From Cyclonatronum proteinivorum (GTDB lineage Bacteria > Bacteroidota > Rhodothermia > Balneolales > Cyclonatronaceae): a DNA stretch of 64,000 nucleotides. Within the stretch, counting starts at the first letter, position 1, and the number at the start of each line of letters is the position of its first letter. The stretch covers positions 2,934,501-2,998,500 of the forward strand of contig NZ_CP027806.1 in the NCBI RefSeq assembly GCF_003353065.1, written 5' to 3'. The notes beneath the pieces are model-generated. The model was not told the DNA's origin, did not search any database, and saw only the letters and a list, made by a program, of their open reading frames with translations. The position numbers and the translations under genes are program-made. Below are positions 37,101-45,468 of the stretch, piece after piece.

Positions 37101-40100
37101 TTACGACAGTCTGATCGAACGGATAAAAAAGCGTTGTACTTCCGTTTATAAACCCCTGCTGTGTTGCATTCGTCTGAATGGTATAGGTCTCACCAGGCTG
37201 AATACCTGCAACAGAAAACTGTCCCTCAGAATTGGTATTTGTGTTATAAACCAGCTCATCGGTAAATATTCTCACAGGAATAGGCTGCCCAATCGACTCA
37301 TTGAGCTGATTGGTTACTATGCCCTGAATGGTACCGTCATTCAGACTCAGCGCTCCATTCACAACAACGTTGGGTTCTTCATCTGTGATGGTTAATTCCT
37401 GTGTAAAGCTGCTGTAACCCGACCTTGTAGCCTGCAGCACATACGTACCGGCCGTGAGATTTTCGATCTGGTAGACACCATTTACATTGGTTACCGCTGA
37501 ACCTGAACCTGCTGGTCCGTCAACAGAAATGTTAACCTGACGTAACCCGGCTCCGGTCTGCTGATTGGTAATTACCCCCTGCACAACACCGCTGTTAAGC
37601 TGAAGTCCGGTTATTTCCAAACCGGTCAGATCTGGATCATCCGGTTCAAGCGTAAATGACAGGTTTTCCGAAGCAGAATAACCATTAAGGCTGGCATTCA
37701 TAACATAGGTATCAAAAGCAGCAGGGATAAAACTGAACTCTCCCTGCTGATTCGTAGTACGGGTACGAACCTGTCCTGTAGTTGTGCGGGTAAGGAAGAC
37801 CGTTGCATCAGCTAAAAGGACACCATCCTGGTTTGTTACAAAACCTGAGATACTCCCGGTTTGCGGTATGAGTGTGAACGTTTCGGCAATTTGCTGCCCT
37901 TCTTCTGCTTCAAAATCAGTAATGGTAAGCGGGTCAAACCCTTCACGGCTAATGCTAATCGAATACAGGCCTGTCACAAGGGTGCTAACCGTAAAGTTTC
38001 CGCCTGCATCCGTTGTGCGCGTTGCCCCACTTCCACCACCCTGCCTTGTAATATTTACCAAAGCTCCTTCCACTGGTTCTCCGGCAGCAGATATAACCTG
38101 ACCCGCCAACAGTGCAAAATTACGTGCGATTTCAAAATTTACCCCGGTCAGGTTTTGCCCGTTACTCAGAATTATATCATTTATCACTTCAGAAATATGG
38201 CCGGGTCTCGAAGCCTGCAGGGTATAAGTACCGGCGCTCAGACCCGCGTTATAAGTCCCGTTACTTTCGGTTTGTCTGGTTTGGATAAGTTCACCTTCAG
38301 AATTAAAGATTTCAACCAAAGCCCCTGACACTGCATTTCCGGCATCATTTTGAACAAGCCCGCTGATCTGAGCCGGCACCGGATTAATTTGTATATTTCT
38401 GTTAAGCGGCTGCGGATCCGGCGACAAGTTTTCAACTTCTGCTGTACCGGAAGTGAAGCCTGTTCTTGTAACCGTAATCAGATAGGATTTGTTGACTTCC
38501 AACGTGAAAGCATAAGCACCGGACACCTGTGTTTGCGTCGTTTGGCTAAAAGAGGGGTCATCAGGGCTGGTTACGAGCACTTGTGCGTTGGAAACAGCCC
38601 CCTGAGGACTGGAGACAACACCGCTTACAACCCTTGTATTGGGGATCAGAGAAAAATTCCGGCCACTCGTTTGCTGCCCGGCAGAGAGCGTGAGTTCAAT
38701 AGTTGAAGGCGGGAGAAAGCCCGAACGCTGCGCTGAAAGCGTATAGCTGCCGGGACTTACGTTTAGGGAATAGGTTCCGTTTCCGCTGGCCGTAGTCGTA
38801 AATGTACCACCGGTTCCAACGGCCGTAATAAGCGTATTCGGTACAGGCTGCCCAAACGTAAGAACCTGACCTGAAACGGTTGCTGCATTGGGCGTCATTA
38901 CAAATGAAATACCGCTGAGCTGTTGCCCGGCTTCCAGGCTTACCTGCTGCGGACCATCAGAGAAAAAGCCTGAACGCGAGGCTTCAAGCTGAAATGATCC
39001 CGGCGGCAGACTTAGCGTAAAAGCACCGGCCGCACTTGTTGTAGCAGTTGCAAGCTCTCCTGCCTTTACGGTTGCGCCGCTCAAAGGCGAGCCGTCTGGC
39101 CGCTGTACAAGACCGGAGATCTCACTGTCATTAGGGTTGATAATCAGCTCAAGACCCGATAATGTTTCATTAAACCCAAGGGTGAGGTTTAGGGGATTCT
39201 GAAGGGTAAAGTTCGGCCTTTGCGCCAGTAGCTGAAAACTTCCGCTGCTCAGGTTAAGGGTAAACTGACCGGCCGGATTGGTAGTCGTTTCTATCGTAGA
39301 ACCAGATGATGGCTGGGCAAGAACCCTTGTATTCCCTGCCGGTACAAGGCTTGTGCTTCCGTCAGCTGCTGTAACAACGCGCCTTACAAACCCTGATATC
39401 TGGTTGGCACCCCCGCTCAGCGTAAAATTGTTGTTCTGAACCACATCACCCACACCTAATGACAGCTGCTGAACGTCGGACGGTACAAATCCCGACCTTG
39501 TTGCCCGAACCTCCCAATTGCCGGAAGTAAGGGTAAGCGAATAGAATCCCTGTGAATTGGTATTCGTTTCTATCACACTTTCACCCTGCTGCGCTCTAAC
39601 ACGTACAAGCCCGATAGGAATATTACCCGGACTTCGGACAAAGCCTGATACCTCAGCAACATCATTTGTCAGTACAACAGGCTCCGAGAGTTCAAGCTGC
39701 TCATCGAGATCAAGGTTGAGAAACAAGTTGGGGGGACTAGCATATCCGGAGCGGGATACACGTAATTCAAAAGAGCCGGATGGTACCGAGAGGCCGAAAG
39801 CGCCGTCACTATCAGAGAACGTAATCGTATTGTCTTGGGTCTCAAGGTTTCTCAGGCGCACCCTGGCATTGCTCACCGGAATGCCGGTTTCGTCTTCAAC
39901 GATGCCGCTTATAAAGGCTGGCAGAGGTTCTAACTGAAAGGCCATATCCGTACGCTGACCCGGATTTATGGTTCGGGTGAGTATCTTATCTGCAAAGCCT
40001 TCCTTAACCACTTTAAACTCATAGGTTCCGGCAAGCAGGTTTTCAGTGATATTTGTACCCTGCAGAAAGAAAGGATAAAGAGGCGTAGCACCTTCATTAA

Positions 40101-41289
40101 TAGCTGTAGCAAAAAGCTGTGCACCTGCTTCTGAATCGCCGGTTTCGGCATTTGAAAGGGTTGCCCTAAACTCGCCTGTATCGGCGTCATATACAAAGCT
40201 GCGTCTTTGTGAATAGCGCCCTGAACCAAACTCCGTATTCGCAATAACTTCCCACTGATACTCAGCAGACTGCAAATTTCCCAGCGCGGGGTAAGTGATC
40301 TGTGTATTGGTTGTGGTTGTACTCCATGAAAGCAATACCGCGTCAACCCCCTGTTGCGTCACTTCCTGATACAGGTTTATAGTGTAGTTAGTCGCCTCAT
40401 CCACTTCTGTCCACTGAAATGTCAGCTCAGGTTCAGCTATGAATACTTCATTATTAGCCGGGGATGTTAGCTGCGGCGGATCAATAGCTTCGGGGTCGAA
40501 AAAAGTAACCGGGGTTACGCCCCCAAACACAGAACTTGCAAAAGCAGGGTTTGACTCCGAGTACATGTTCAGGATGGTATAACTGTACTCCTGACCTGAA
40601 TTAAGCGGAGGTGCGTCGAACACCTCATCACCGTCTTCATTGACATCACCGTATGTGGCCGTATTGTCTGTAGTGTAATGTGACCACAGCAGGGTAACGC
40701 CTTCGACTGATACATCGCCGTCATCATCTGTTGTAATCTGAAAGGGTGTACTGGAAAAAATAATCCAGTAGCCGATTACACCAGGAACTTCTTCCCACTC
40801 AAAAACCGGAGTGGGATCGTCAATTACGCCCCGGGGGCCAATTACAAAGGGCGCCTCCTGAGCTTCAACAATAATCATCACCTGATTTGAATAAACCAAA
40901 TCAACTCTTGGATCTGATATTATAGCTGATGTTGTCGAAAATGCTGAGTTCGTAATACGCGCATAATATCTGCCGGGGGGAAGATTAATGGCCGGATCAG
41001 AAGGCACAAACTGAAAAGAACTGCCGCTGACGGGTATAGACCTGAAAGTGTAGCTATTCGCGGTTCGGCCAATCTTGAGCTGCGCTCCTGTTCCTGTTAA
41101 ATCAGCACCATAGAACAGCTGTATTATATTATCAGGTTTGTGAAGCAACCTGAAATCGAAATTTGTCCCCCCCGCCGGGTCAGACTGTGGTGGCTGCAAT
41201 AAAAATTGCTGTGCCTTAGCTTCTGTGCCAAATATGGCGATGATTATACACAGAAAAAAAAGCTGTGATATACCCCTTAACTTATTCAT
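34156..41289 (-). CDS. Giant surface protein with ~17 carboxypeptidase-regulatory-like repeats and FlgD-like C terminus
   Basis: About 2,377 aa from the ATG at 41289, which gives the signal MNKLRGISQLFFLCIIIAIF ending before A-Q; a start 22 codons upstream is unlikely. The N-terminal 400 residues hold fibronectin-like segments (FEWEEVPGVIGYWIIFSS, FQWTEVDEATNYTINLY). About 17 repeats of 80-90 residues follow (about 390-1800), each with a pattern like SGxVxxPxGxPVxNAxV, a GxFxLxLxxGSYxLxAxRxGF core and a linker, typical of CarboxypepD_reg Ig-like domains. Ig-like segments come next, and finally a domain with LPNPFSPYIEPGARIGYFL, NITIYNMRGQLVR, ITWDGLTDDGRMANNGRY and a terminal IEQIVLVK, which resembles FlgD-like and type A sorting domains. 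Likely a long cell-surface stalk or adhesin. Confidence 0.85.
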   Translation of the reverse strand: MNKLRGISQLFFLCIIIAIFGTEAKAQQFLLQPPQSDPAGGTNFDFRLLHKPDNIIQLFYGADLTGTGAQLKIGRTANSYTFRSIPVSGSSFQFVPSDPAINLPPGRYYARITNSAFSTTSAIISDPRVDLVYSNQVMIIVEAQEAPFVIGPRGVIDDPTPVFEWEEVPGVIGYWIIFSSTPFQITTDDDGDVSVEGVTLLWSHYTTDNTATYGDVNEDGDEVFDAPPLNSGQEYSYTILNMYSESNPAFASSVFGGVTPVTFFDPEAIDPPQLTSPANNEVFIAEPELTFQWTEVDEATNYTINLYQEVTQQGVDAVLLSWSTTTTNTQITYPALGNLQSAEYQWEVIANTEFGSGRYSQRRSFVYDADTGEFRATLSNAETGDSEAGAQLFATAINEGATPLYPFFLQGTNITENLLAGTYEFKVVKEGFADKILTRTINPGQRTDMAFQLEPLPAFISGIVEDETGIPVSNARVRLRNLETQDNTITFSDSDGAFGLSVPSGSFELRVSRSGYASPPNLFLNLDLDEQLELSEPVVLTNDVAEVSGFVRSPGNIPIGLVRVRAQQGESVIETNTNSQGFYSLTLTSGNWEVRATRSGFVPSDVQQLSLGVGDVVQNNNFTLSGGANQISGFVRRVVTAADGSTSLVPAGNTRVLAQPSSGSTIETTTNPAGQFTLNLSSGSFQLLAQRPNFTLQNPLNLTLGFNETLSGLELIINPNDSEISGLVQRPDGSPLSGATVKAGELATATTSAAGAFTLSLPPGSFQLEASRSGFFSDGPQQVSLEAGQQLSGISFVMTPNAATVSGQVLTFGQPVPNTLITAVGTGGTFTTTASGNGTYSLNVSPGSYTLSAQRSGFLPPSTIELTLSAGQQTSGRNFSLIPNTRVVSGVVSSPQGAVSNAQVLVTSPDDPSFSQTTQTQVSGAYAFTLEVNKSYLITVTRTGFTSGTAEVENLSPDPQPLNRNIQINPVPAQISGLVQNDAGNAVSGALVEIFNSEGELIQTRQTESNGTYNAGLSAGTYTLQASRPGHISEVINDIILSNGQNLTGVNFEIARNFALLAGQVISAAGEPVEGALVNITRQGGGSGATRTTDAGGNFTVSTLVTGLYSISISREGFDPLTITDFEAEEGQQIAETFTLIPQTGSISGFVTNQDGVLLADATVFLTRTTTGQVRTRTTNQQGEFSFIPAAFDTYVMNASLNGYSASENLSFTLEPDDPDLTGLEITGLQLNSGVVQGVITNQQTGAGLRQVNISVDGPAGSGSAVTNVNGVYQIENLTAGTYVLQATRSGYSSFTQELTITDEEPNVVVNGALSLNDGTIQGIVTNQLNESIGQPIPVRIFTDELVYNTNTNSEGQFSVAGIQPGETYTIQTNATQQGFINGSTTLFYPFDQTVVTLDEPLVIQVNNSRIQGTAGTDAVTVRLFSIDNGEQQLIDSRVSEPDGFFRFRFLPAGDYLVQPVKAGFVFNPVQAEVNNLAFGQTAELNFTATPNVGTITAAAVTTAGEPVGGTVFTAVSDDESFVFNRTAGESGTVTFSDIPAGRTYTVTASREGFLAPPQDVTLNIGAEVSLSFEMQQALSSVSGRVSRSDTGNALSDARVRLRNLATGQQREFTTGNNGNYSFATLSAGSYRLIATRVGYIADTLLVDVPFNQQVTDQNFSLQPSQLNFLQGFVFYRGDGVEGVQVEITGDNTFDLVTNAAGRYRQAPFPIRSGAQDTTLAVISVNTGQFSASQTLRIPQSAAGSSITVPEFILPSGAVRANVTDGVAPVADLIILFNRAGGSTVTEYRTDQNGTFQTPFTLRGGTYNLRVVTERFMVPVQSYTATLESDTSSVEVDIELPFTFSPPNEIAAGQEATFRIEFTEGYEPEGLTGRLFYRLESQSTFRQEPFSAQLVGNGIEAVLPPLLSLEDVIFFTEVSDAKTSRTFRSPEFVKSPLATDLLSQIRLEPDISEIRIRTSDTYRVRLDIRDGENNSMLGRFTGEDADGTVTVELNGNDITQSLSDGLFEFDSSTAAGVANLNITATLGEQIQASAFNLMVTDEPVSSLSVSRPAPQISNRNTRTFTYSAQTSDGQPILLGTDLTWSLSNANSGVISPTGRFTPDPEVIAEFRAIATDQQTGIEAVSRTVSVFGEIRVGNEYFFTDGSQMLLYLPEEAITDNAQVSLRITRPETPKKFVVAFGTDLSLTASDEVYRLRYTGPSLNPGAELSLPLPESLRLFEGERHIGRFNNDELQWQLFETSESGSLLHIRDFSRLGQFTVLAENEPLSLQRIGILPNPFSPYIEPGARIGYFLTSDAPPAIVNITIYNMRGQLVRRLLRDSEQMPGRYGSASSPLEITWDGLTDDGRMANNGRYIMRIHVRDGRNQVTKIEQIVLVK

Positions 41290-41628
41290 GCTATTTGGAT
41301 TAATAATTCTCAATAAAATCCTGGCACATAGCTTACAAACTCCATGTTCGTACACTACGCTGGTATTCTTTAATTACCCGAAATCGTCGGATGCGCCGAT
41401 TCGCTATTAAATACCAACCGTATTTTAGGACTTAAATTTTACATAATCAATAAAATAAAATTACTAAAGAACGAATTTCTCACAAATAAAATAATTTTGC
41501 CTGCTTTTCTGAAACATCGTCCTTACATAAGCTGCTATTAATACAATACCTAACTATGATATTATATTATTGGCTGAAAAATATTAAGAAGTCTTAATTT
41601 CAAAGAACATTCTGCGCGCCTGATGTGA
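41290..41628. other. AT-rich intergenic region upstream of the giant-protein operon
   Basis: 339 bp, strongly AT-rich between about 41410 and 41600. It should hold the operon promoter (minus strand). A small hairpin, ATTAAGA/TCTTAAT at 41583-41598 followed by a T run on the minus strand, could end the upstream lipoprotein transcript. No gene is seen. Confidence 0.4.
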
Positions 41629-42525
41629 CTAACAGTCTTTATTGAAGTATTCCAGTACTTTTTCCTGATTTCTCGCAGTGATATAAAAGCGACACAGGTC
41701 AGGGCTGATGCTCAGGCCGCGGGGGTCGTCGGTTTGGGAGCTTAGGTCGAAGCTGCTGTGGTAGACCGCAGTTTCCAGCTGCCAGGGGGAGGCAAGCTGA
41801 TACTGCATGAGTTCCATACGCACGGTATCGAGCAGTAGCATTACACGCCCGTCGAATATAAACTCGATACCACGTACCTCCTCTTCCAGATCACTGATAT
41901 CAAGCGTAAATACGTGCCCGGCTGTGGTAATATCCCAGGCAGTTGACAACTGATACTGATGCACGGCCTGCGCATTGCGGTCATCGATGAACAGCATAGT
42001 ACCGTCAGGATGGAAATGCATATCGTGGCCGCGTTCAACAACAGGCGTCAGATCTTCATAATGCAGGACTTCGGCTGTTGTGATGTCCCAGGCGGTATTC
42101 AATTGCCAGGCCCACATTTCGGTGCGGTTAAACACCCACATCAGGCTGCCATCCGGACTAAAGAACAACCCGTGCGCCCGCGAGAGATCATTGTTCTGCT
42201 GCAGGGCCTCAGCTACCGATACGGAGGCCGCATACACCGCGCCTTCGAGTTCCCACGGGGAAATGGTCTCCCAAGCTACAACGGACTCCGTGAAGCGGCT
42301 GGCAATGTACATGGTGTTTCCGGACGGATGCCAGAAGGTCGCGCGGGCATTGTCTGTATTTCCGGATATATCGAGTTCTGTACCGCTAAACTCAAAAGAT
42401 TCAAAAGAAAGCGTCGCTGGTATTTCATCCTGCTCTGACGCACAACCCAAGCATAGAACTGAAATAAAGAGCAGGAAGCTACAAAGCAGCGGGCGATAGT
42501 TTGGCAAACCGTTAAACGTCGTCAT
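41629..42525 (-). CDS. Lipoprotein with beta-propeller-like repeats
   Basis: 298 aa. The signal ends in a lipobox-like LCLGCAS. The mature protein has four or five repeats of about 50 residues, each with a HPDG or SPDG turn, and the linkers SPWELEGAVY, TAWDITTAEVL, TAWDITTAGHV and SPWQLETAVY. This P/A-W-x-I/L-x-T-A repeat occurs in predicted propellers of marine bacteria and viruses, from memory. Function is unknown. It reads towards the giant-protein operon. Confidence 0.75.
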   Translation of the reverse strand: MTTFNGLPNYRPLLCSFLLFISVLCLGCASEQDEIPATLSFESFEFSGTELDISGNTDNARATFWHPSGNTMYIASRFTESVVAWETISPWELEGAVYAASVSVAEALQQNNDLSRAHGLFFSPDGSLMWVFNRTEMWAWQLNTAWDITTAEVLHYEDLTPVVERGHDMHFHPDGTMLFIDDRNAQAVHQYQLSTAWDITTAGHVFTLDISDLEEEVRGIEFIFDGRVMLLLDTVRMELMQYQLASPWQLETAVYHSSFDLSSQTDDPRGLSISPDLCRFYITARNQEKVLEYFNKDC

Positions 42526-42817
42526 AATCAGGTAGTAAGAAGATTTGATGATTTCAAAAGACCGAATCTAATCATTTGAATGCTGTTGTGTTTTATGTTT
42601 GCGTTAATTTTTCGGCTTTGAGATAGGGTGAAATAATCAGTCAGTCAGACACATCAATAAAAGCTTTATCACTACAGTACTCTATTGGCAGAACGTTTTT
42701 TTACGTGAGGCGGGCTAAGCCGAATTTATTGGCAGTACACCCGGATGGTGCTTAAATCTGGAGAATCGGTGACTTTTCCACATTTATCCAGTCCGTGAGC
42801 TGACTGACATCCTAACC

Positions 42818-42904
42818 AAAAAAGCAACGCCTTCATCTTCGTTTTGGGAACTCGCACTTTGCTACGAATCTCCTGATGCTCTGTGAGTTTTCCCCAAAAA
42901 ATAA
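42818..42904 (-). repeat. Dispersed ~85-bp repeat, copy E
   Basis: Plus strand AAAAAAGCAACGCCTTCATC, then CGTTTTGGGAAC, then CTGATGCTCTGTGAGTTTTC and a C/A tract. It is the most diverged copy and has no inverted partner nearby. Confidence 0.65.
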
Positions 42905-42982
42905 AAACACCTGAAATGTTTGGTAACCGGGTTTAGGCCGCCCTTTGGGAGTCCATAGGCGTTTTTGGCAGTTAAAAACAGC

Positions 42983-43017
42983 AAAGCCCCGAGACAGTAT
43001 GGACTGTTCGGGGCTTT
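42983..43017 (-). terminator. Terminator of the PBP1A operon
   Basis: AAAGCCCCGA pairs with TCGGGGCTTT, extended by an inner ACAGT/ACTGT stem. T-rich sequence follows on both strands; the converging PBP1A operon ends 94 bp away. Confidence 0.75.
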
Positions 43018-43110
43018 TCGCTTAAAGTTATTTTTCCAATTGGTTTGTTTGCCGGGCCAAACGCTGAATGACCGTAATCAGGAAATGATTTTACCTATGG
43101 CGTGATGGCC

Positions 43111-45468
43111 TTACCAGTCTACCCGCCCTCTGTTGTCGCTGTCCTGAGGTTGGGGGCGCTGATCACGGGGCGGATCTGGGACGAAGCCCGGGGGTTGGGT
43201 GAAGGCGTCGAAGCTCCAGTTGCCGTTATCATCGTTGATTACGCGCAGGGCCCATTCAGCTACGATAGGAAGGGCCGTACGGGCACCCTGCCCCAGTACG
43301 CTGCCCTGCGGGAAGCGGATGCGGGCGTCTTCTCCGCCAACCCATGAGCCCGCTACAACGTGCGGAAACACGCTGACGAACCAGGTATCAACGGCGCGGT
43401 TTGTAGTTCCGGTTTTGCCGGCTACATCCTGCCGTATGCCCATGTTTCTGAAACGGATTCCTGTGCCGTGTCCCCACTCACCTCCGGAAATCACGCCGCG
43501 CATCATGTCGATCATGGTGTAGGCGGTTAAGGGGCTCATAACCTCCTGCTGCATTTGGGGCGGGGCCTCGAAAAGCACGTTTCCTTCGCGGTCTTCAATG
43601 CGCATGATGACGAGGGGGTCCATATAAACACCGTTATTGGCAAAGGTGGCGTAAGAGTTTACAAGCTCGAGCAGGTTTACTTCTGCCGTACCAAGCGCGA
43701 TGGCGGGCACAGCTTCCATGCGTGACCGTATGCCCATATTCCGGGCCATGTCCGCAATTTGTCGGGCGGCGGGAAACAGATCTTCGAGGTTATCGGTACC
43801 GGGTGCACCGGCGAGCTCAGGCAGCATGCGTACGGTTACGTTGTTCAGGCTTCGGGCGATGGATTCGCGCATACTCACGTATTCCGGACCGGGGGCAATG
43901 CGGATGTCGTTGGGTGCCCATACATTGCCGGAGCGGTCCCGGAAACTGACCGGAAACCTGGAGAATTCGTGGTAGGGCATGTAGCCGTTGTCAATGGCAA
44001 GGGCGTACACAAATGGTTTAAAGGTAGACCCTGCCTGCCTGCGCAGCTGGGAAACATTATCACGCTGAATGGTAGAAAAGTCGGTACCTCCAACCCATGC
44101 AAGGACGTGTCCGGTACCGGGTTCGATGGCGACGAAGCCCGACTCAAGACGCATTCGGGAGCGGAGTATGCGGTGCGTGAGCTCTCTGTTCTGACGCAGA
44201 CGCTGCAGGGCCTGCTCCCTGCTGAGTCCTTCTTCACGGATGAGCTGCTGGAACTCACCCGATTCCATCAGGAAGCCGTCGATGTGGTGCGGAAACTGCT
44301 CCTGATATCGCGGCATGAAGCGATCAGGCCCATTGTCGCCTCCCCATACATTTACGAAAATGGTTTGGAGGGAATCAACTTTTTGCTCGACAACACGCTC
44401 TGCATGCCGCTGCATGTGTGCGTCAATGGTGGTGCGAATAACAAGCCCGTCCCGGAAGAGGTCGTAGCCGTTTTCCTCCGCCCAGCGGCTAACCTGAAGC
44501 CGGACGTATTCACCGAAATAGCGGCTCTGTCGGGTTGCCTGCCGCGGCCGCTGATAATCAAGCGCAATAGGAGCGGCAACCAGGGAAGTGAAGTCGTCAT
44601 CGGTCAGAAAGCCGTGGCGGTTCATCTGCATGAGCACGATGTTTCTGCGTCGCTGCGCATTTTGGGGGTTCAGCCTTGGGTTGAAGAATGATACGGCCTG
44701 AAGGGTACCAATGAGGGTAGCGGACTCTTCGACATTAAGTTCCAGCGCAGGCTTGTTGAAATGTGTTCTTGCTGCAGCTTCAATGCCGAAAGCGCTGTTG
44801 CTGAACTCAACGGTGTTGAGATACATTTCGATGATTTCCGCTTTCGTGTAGTTGCGTTCTATCTGAATTGCGGTAATCATTTCGCGCAGCTTCCGGATTA
44901 CGCTTACCTCCCTGCCGATAGAGCGGTACAGGTTCCGCGCCAGCTGCTGTGTTATGGTTGATCCGCCCTGCGGAGCTCCCCTTAGCACGTGGTACGGAAT
45001 AGCAAGCGTACGGCGCATGTCAATGCCCCAGTGATCGAAAAAGCGGTGATCTTCGGTCGCAATCAGCGCATTGATGGTGTGGGGAGAGATTTCATCTATG
45101 GTTACATAGCGGCGGTTTTCAACGAAATAACTGTCTAAAACGACGCCGTCCCTGCTCAGCACAAAGGAAGCAACGTCGGTTCGGGGGTTTTCCAATTCTT
45201 CAATCGAAGGCAGGCCCTGCACCAAAAAACTGATAAATATCGCGAGGCCTATCAGGCTTACCAGAATGATACCGCCAAAGATTCCCACAAGCATTTTGGG
45301 CACAGAACGCCGCGGTACAGCATGCTTCGTTTTTTTTGAGGAAGGGGATTTGTCTCCCTTAGAAGCATTGCTTCTGTCCGATTTCAGAACAAACTGTTTA
45401 CGTATTCGCTCCCTGTATTCGGGATCATTAAGGTAACGTTCGTCGTCGTTCAGGTTTGAATCGCTCAT
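43111..45468 (-). CDS. Class A penicillin-binding protein 1A
   Basis: Bifunctional peptidoglycan synthase, 785 aa. A cytoplasmic basic tail and one membrane span lie at about residues 50-75. The GT51 glycosyltransferase domain has the catalytic Glu in ALIATEDHRFFDHWGID, GGSTITQQLARNLYRS and RKLREMITAIQIER. The transpeptidase domain (about 400-740) has the active-site Ser in AGSTFKPFVYALAID, S-L-N in ARSLNNVTV and KTGTTNRAVDTWF. The C terminus is proline- and asparagine-rich. Its start overlaps the LpxH-like gene stop by 4 bp, so it is the last gene of a coupled operon. Confidence 0.95.
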   Translation of the reverse strand: MSDSNLNDDERYLNDPEYRERIRKQFVLKSDRSNASKGDKSPSSKKTKHAVPRRSVPKMLVGIFGGIILVSLIGLAIFISFLVQGLPSIEELENPRTDVASFVLSRDGVVLDSYFVENRRYVTIDEISPHTINALIATEDHRFFDHWGIDMRRTLAIPYHVLRGAPQGGSTITQQLARNLYRSIGREVSVIRKLREMITAIQIERNYTKAEIIEMYLNTVEFSNSAFGIEAAARTHFNKPALELNVEESATLIGTLQAVSFFNPRLNPQNAQRRRNIVLMQMNRHGFLTDDDFTSLVAAPIALDYQRPRQATRQSRYFGEYVRLQVSRWAEENGYDLFRDGLVIRTTIDAHMQRHAERVVEQKVDSLQTIFVNVWGGDNGPDRFMPRYQEQFPHHIDGFLMESGEFQQLIREEGLSREQALQRLRQNRELTHRILRSRMRLESGFVAIEPGTGHVLAWVGGTDFSTIQRDNVSQLRRQAGSTFKPFVYALAIDNGYMPYHEFSRFPVSFRDRSGNVWAPNDIRIAPGPEYVSMRESIARSLNNVTVRMLPELAGAPGTDNLEDLFPAARQIADMARNMGIRSRMEAVPAIALGTAEVNLLELVNSYATFANNGVYMDPLVIMRIEDREGNVLFEAPPQMQQEVMSPLTAYTMIDMMRGVISGGEWGHGTGIRFRNMGIRQDVAGKTGTTNRAVDTWFVSVFPHVVAGSWVGGEDARIRFPQGSVLGQGARTALPIVAEWALRVINDDNGNWSFDAFTQPPGFVPDPPRDQRPQPQDSDNRGRVDW

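Larger units (their letters stand above)
42526..43110. other. Intergenic region with repeat copy E and a terminator
   Basis: 585 bp between the lipoprotein start and the PBP1A stop. It holds the lipoprotein promoter region (42526-42800), repeat E (42818-42904) and the hairpin at 42983-43017. No gene is seen. Confidence 0.6.

Noticed and set aside
34156-41289. Possible CRISPR-like or tandem DNA repeat array in the giant gene
   Set aside because: The periodicity is in the protein (80-90 aa units); nucleotide identity between units is low and there are no spacer-like alternations.
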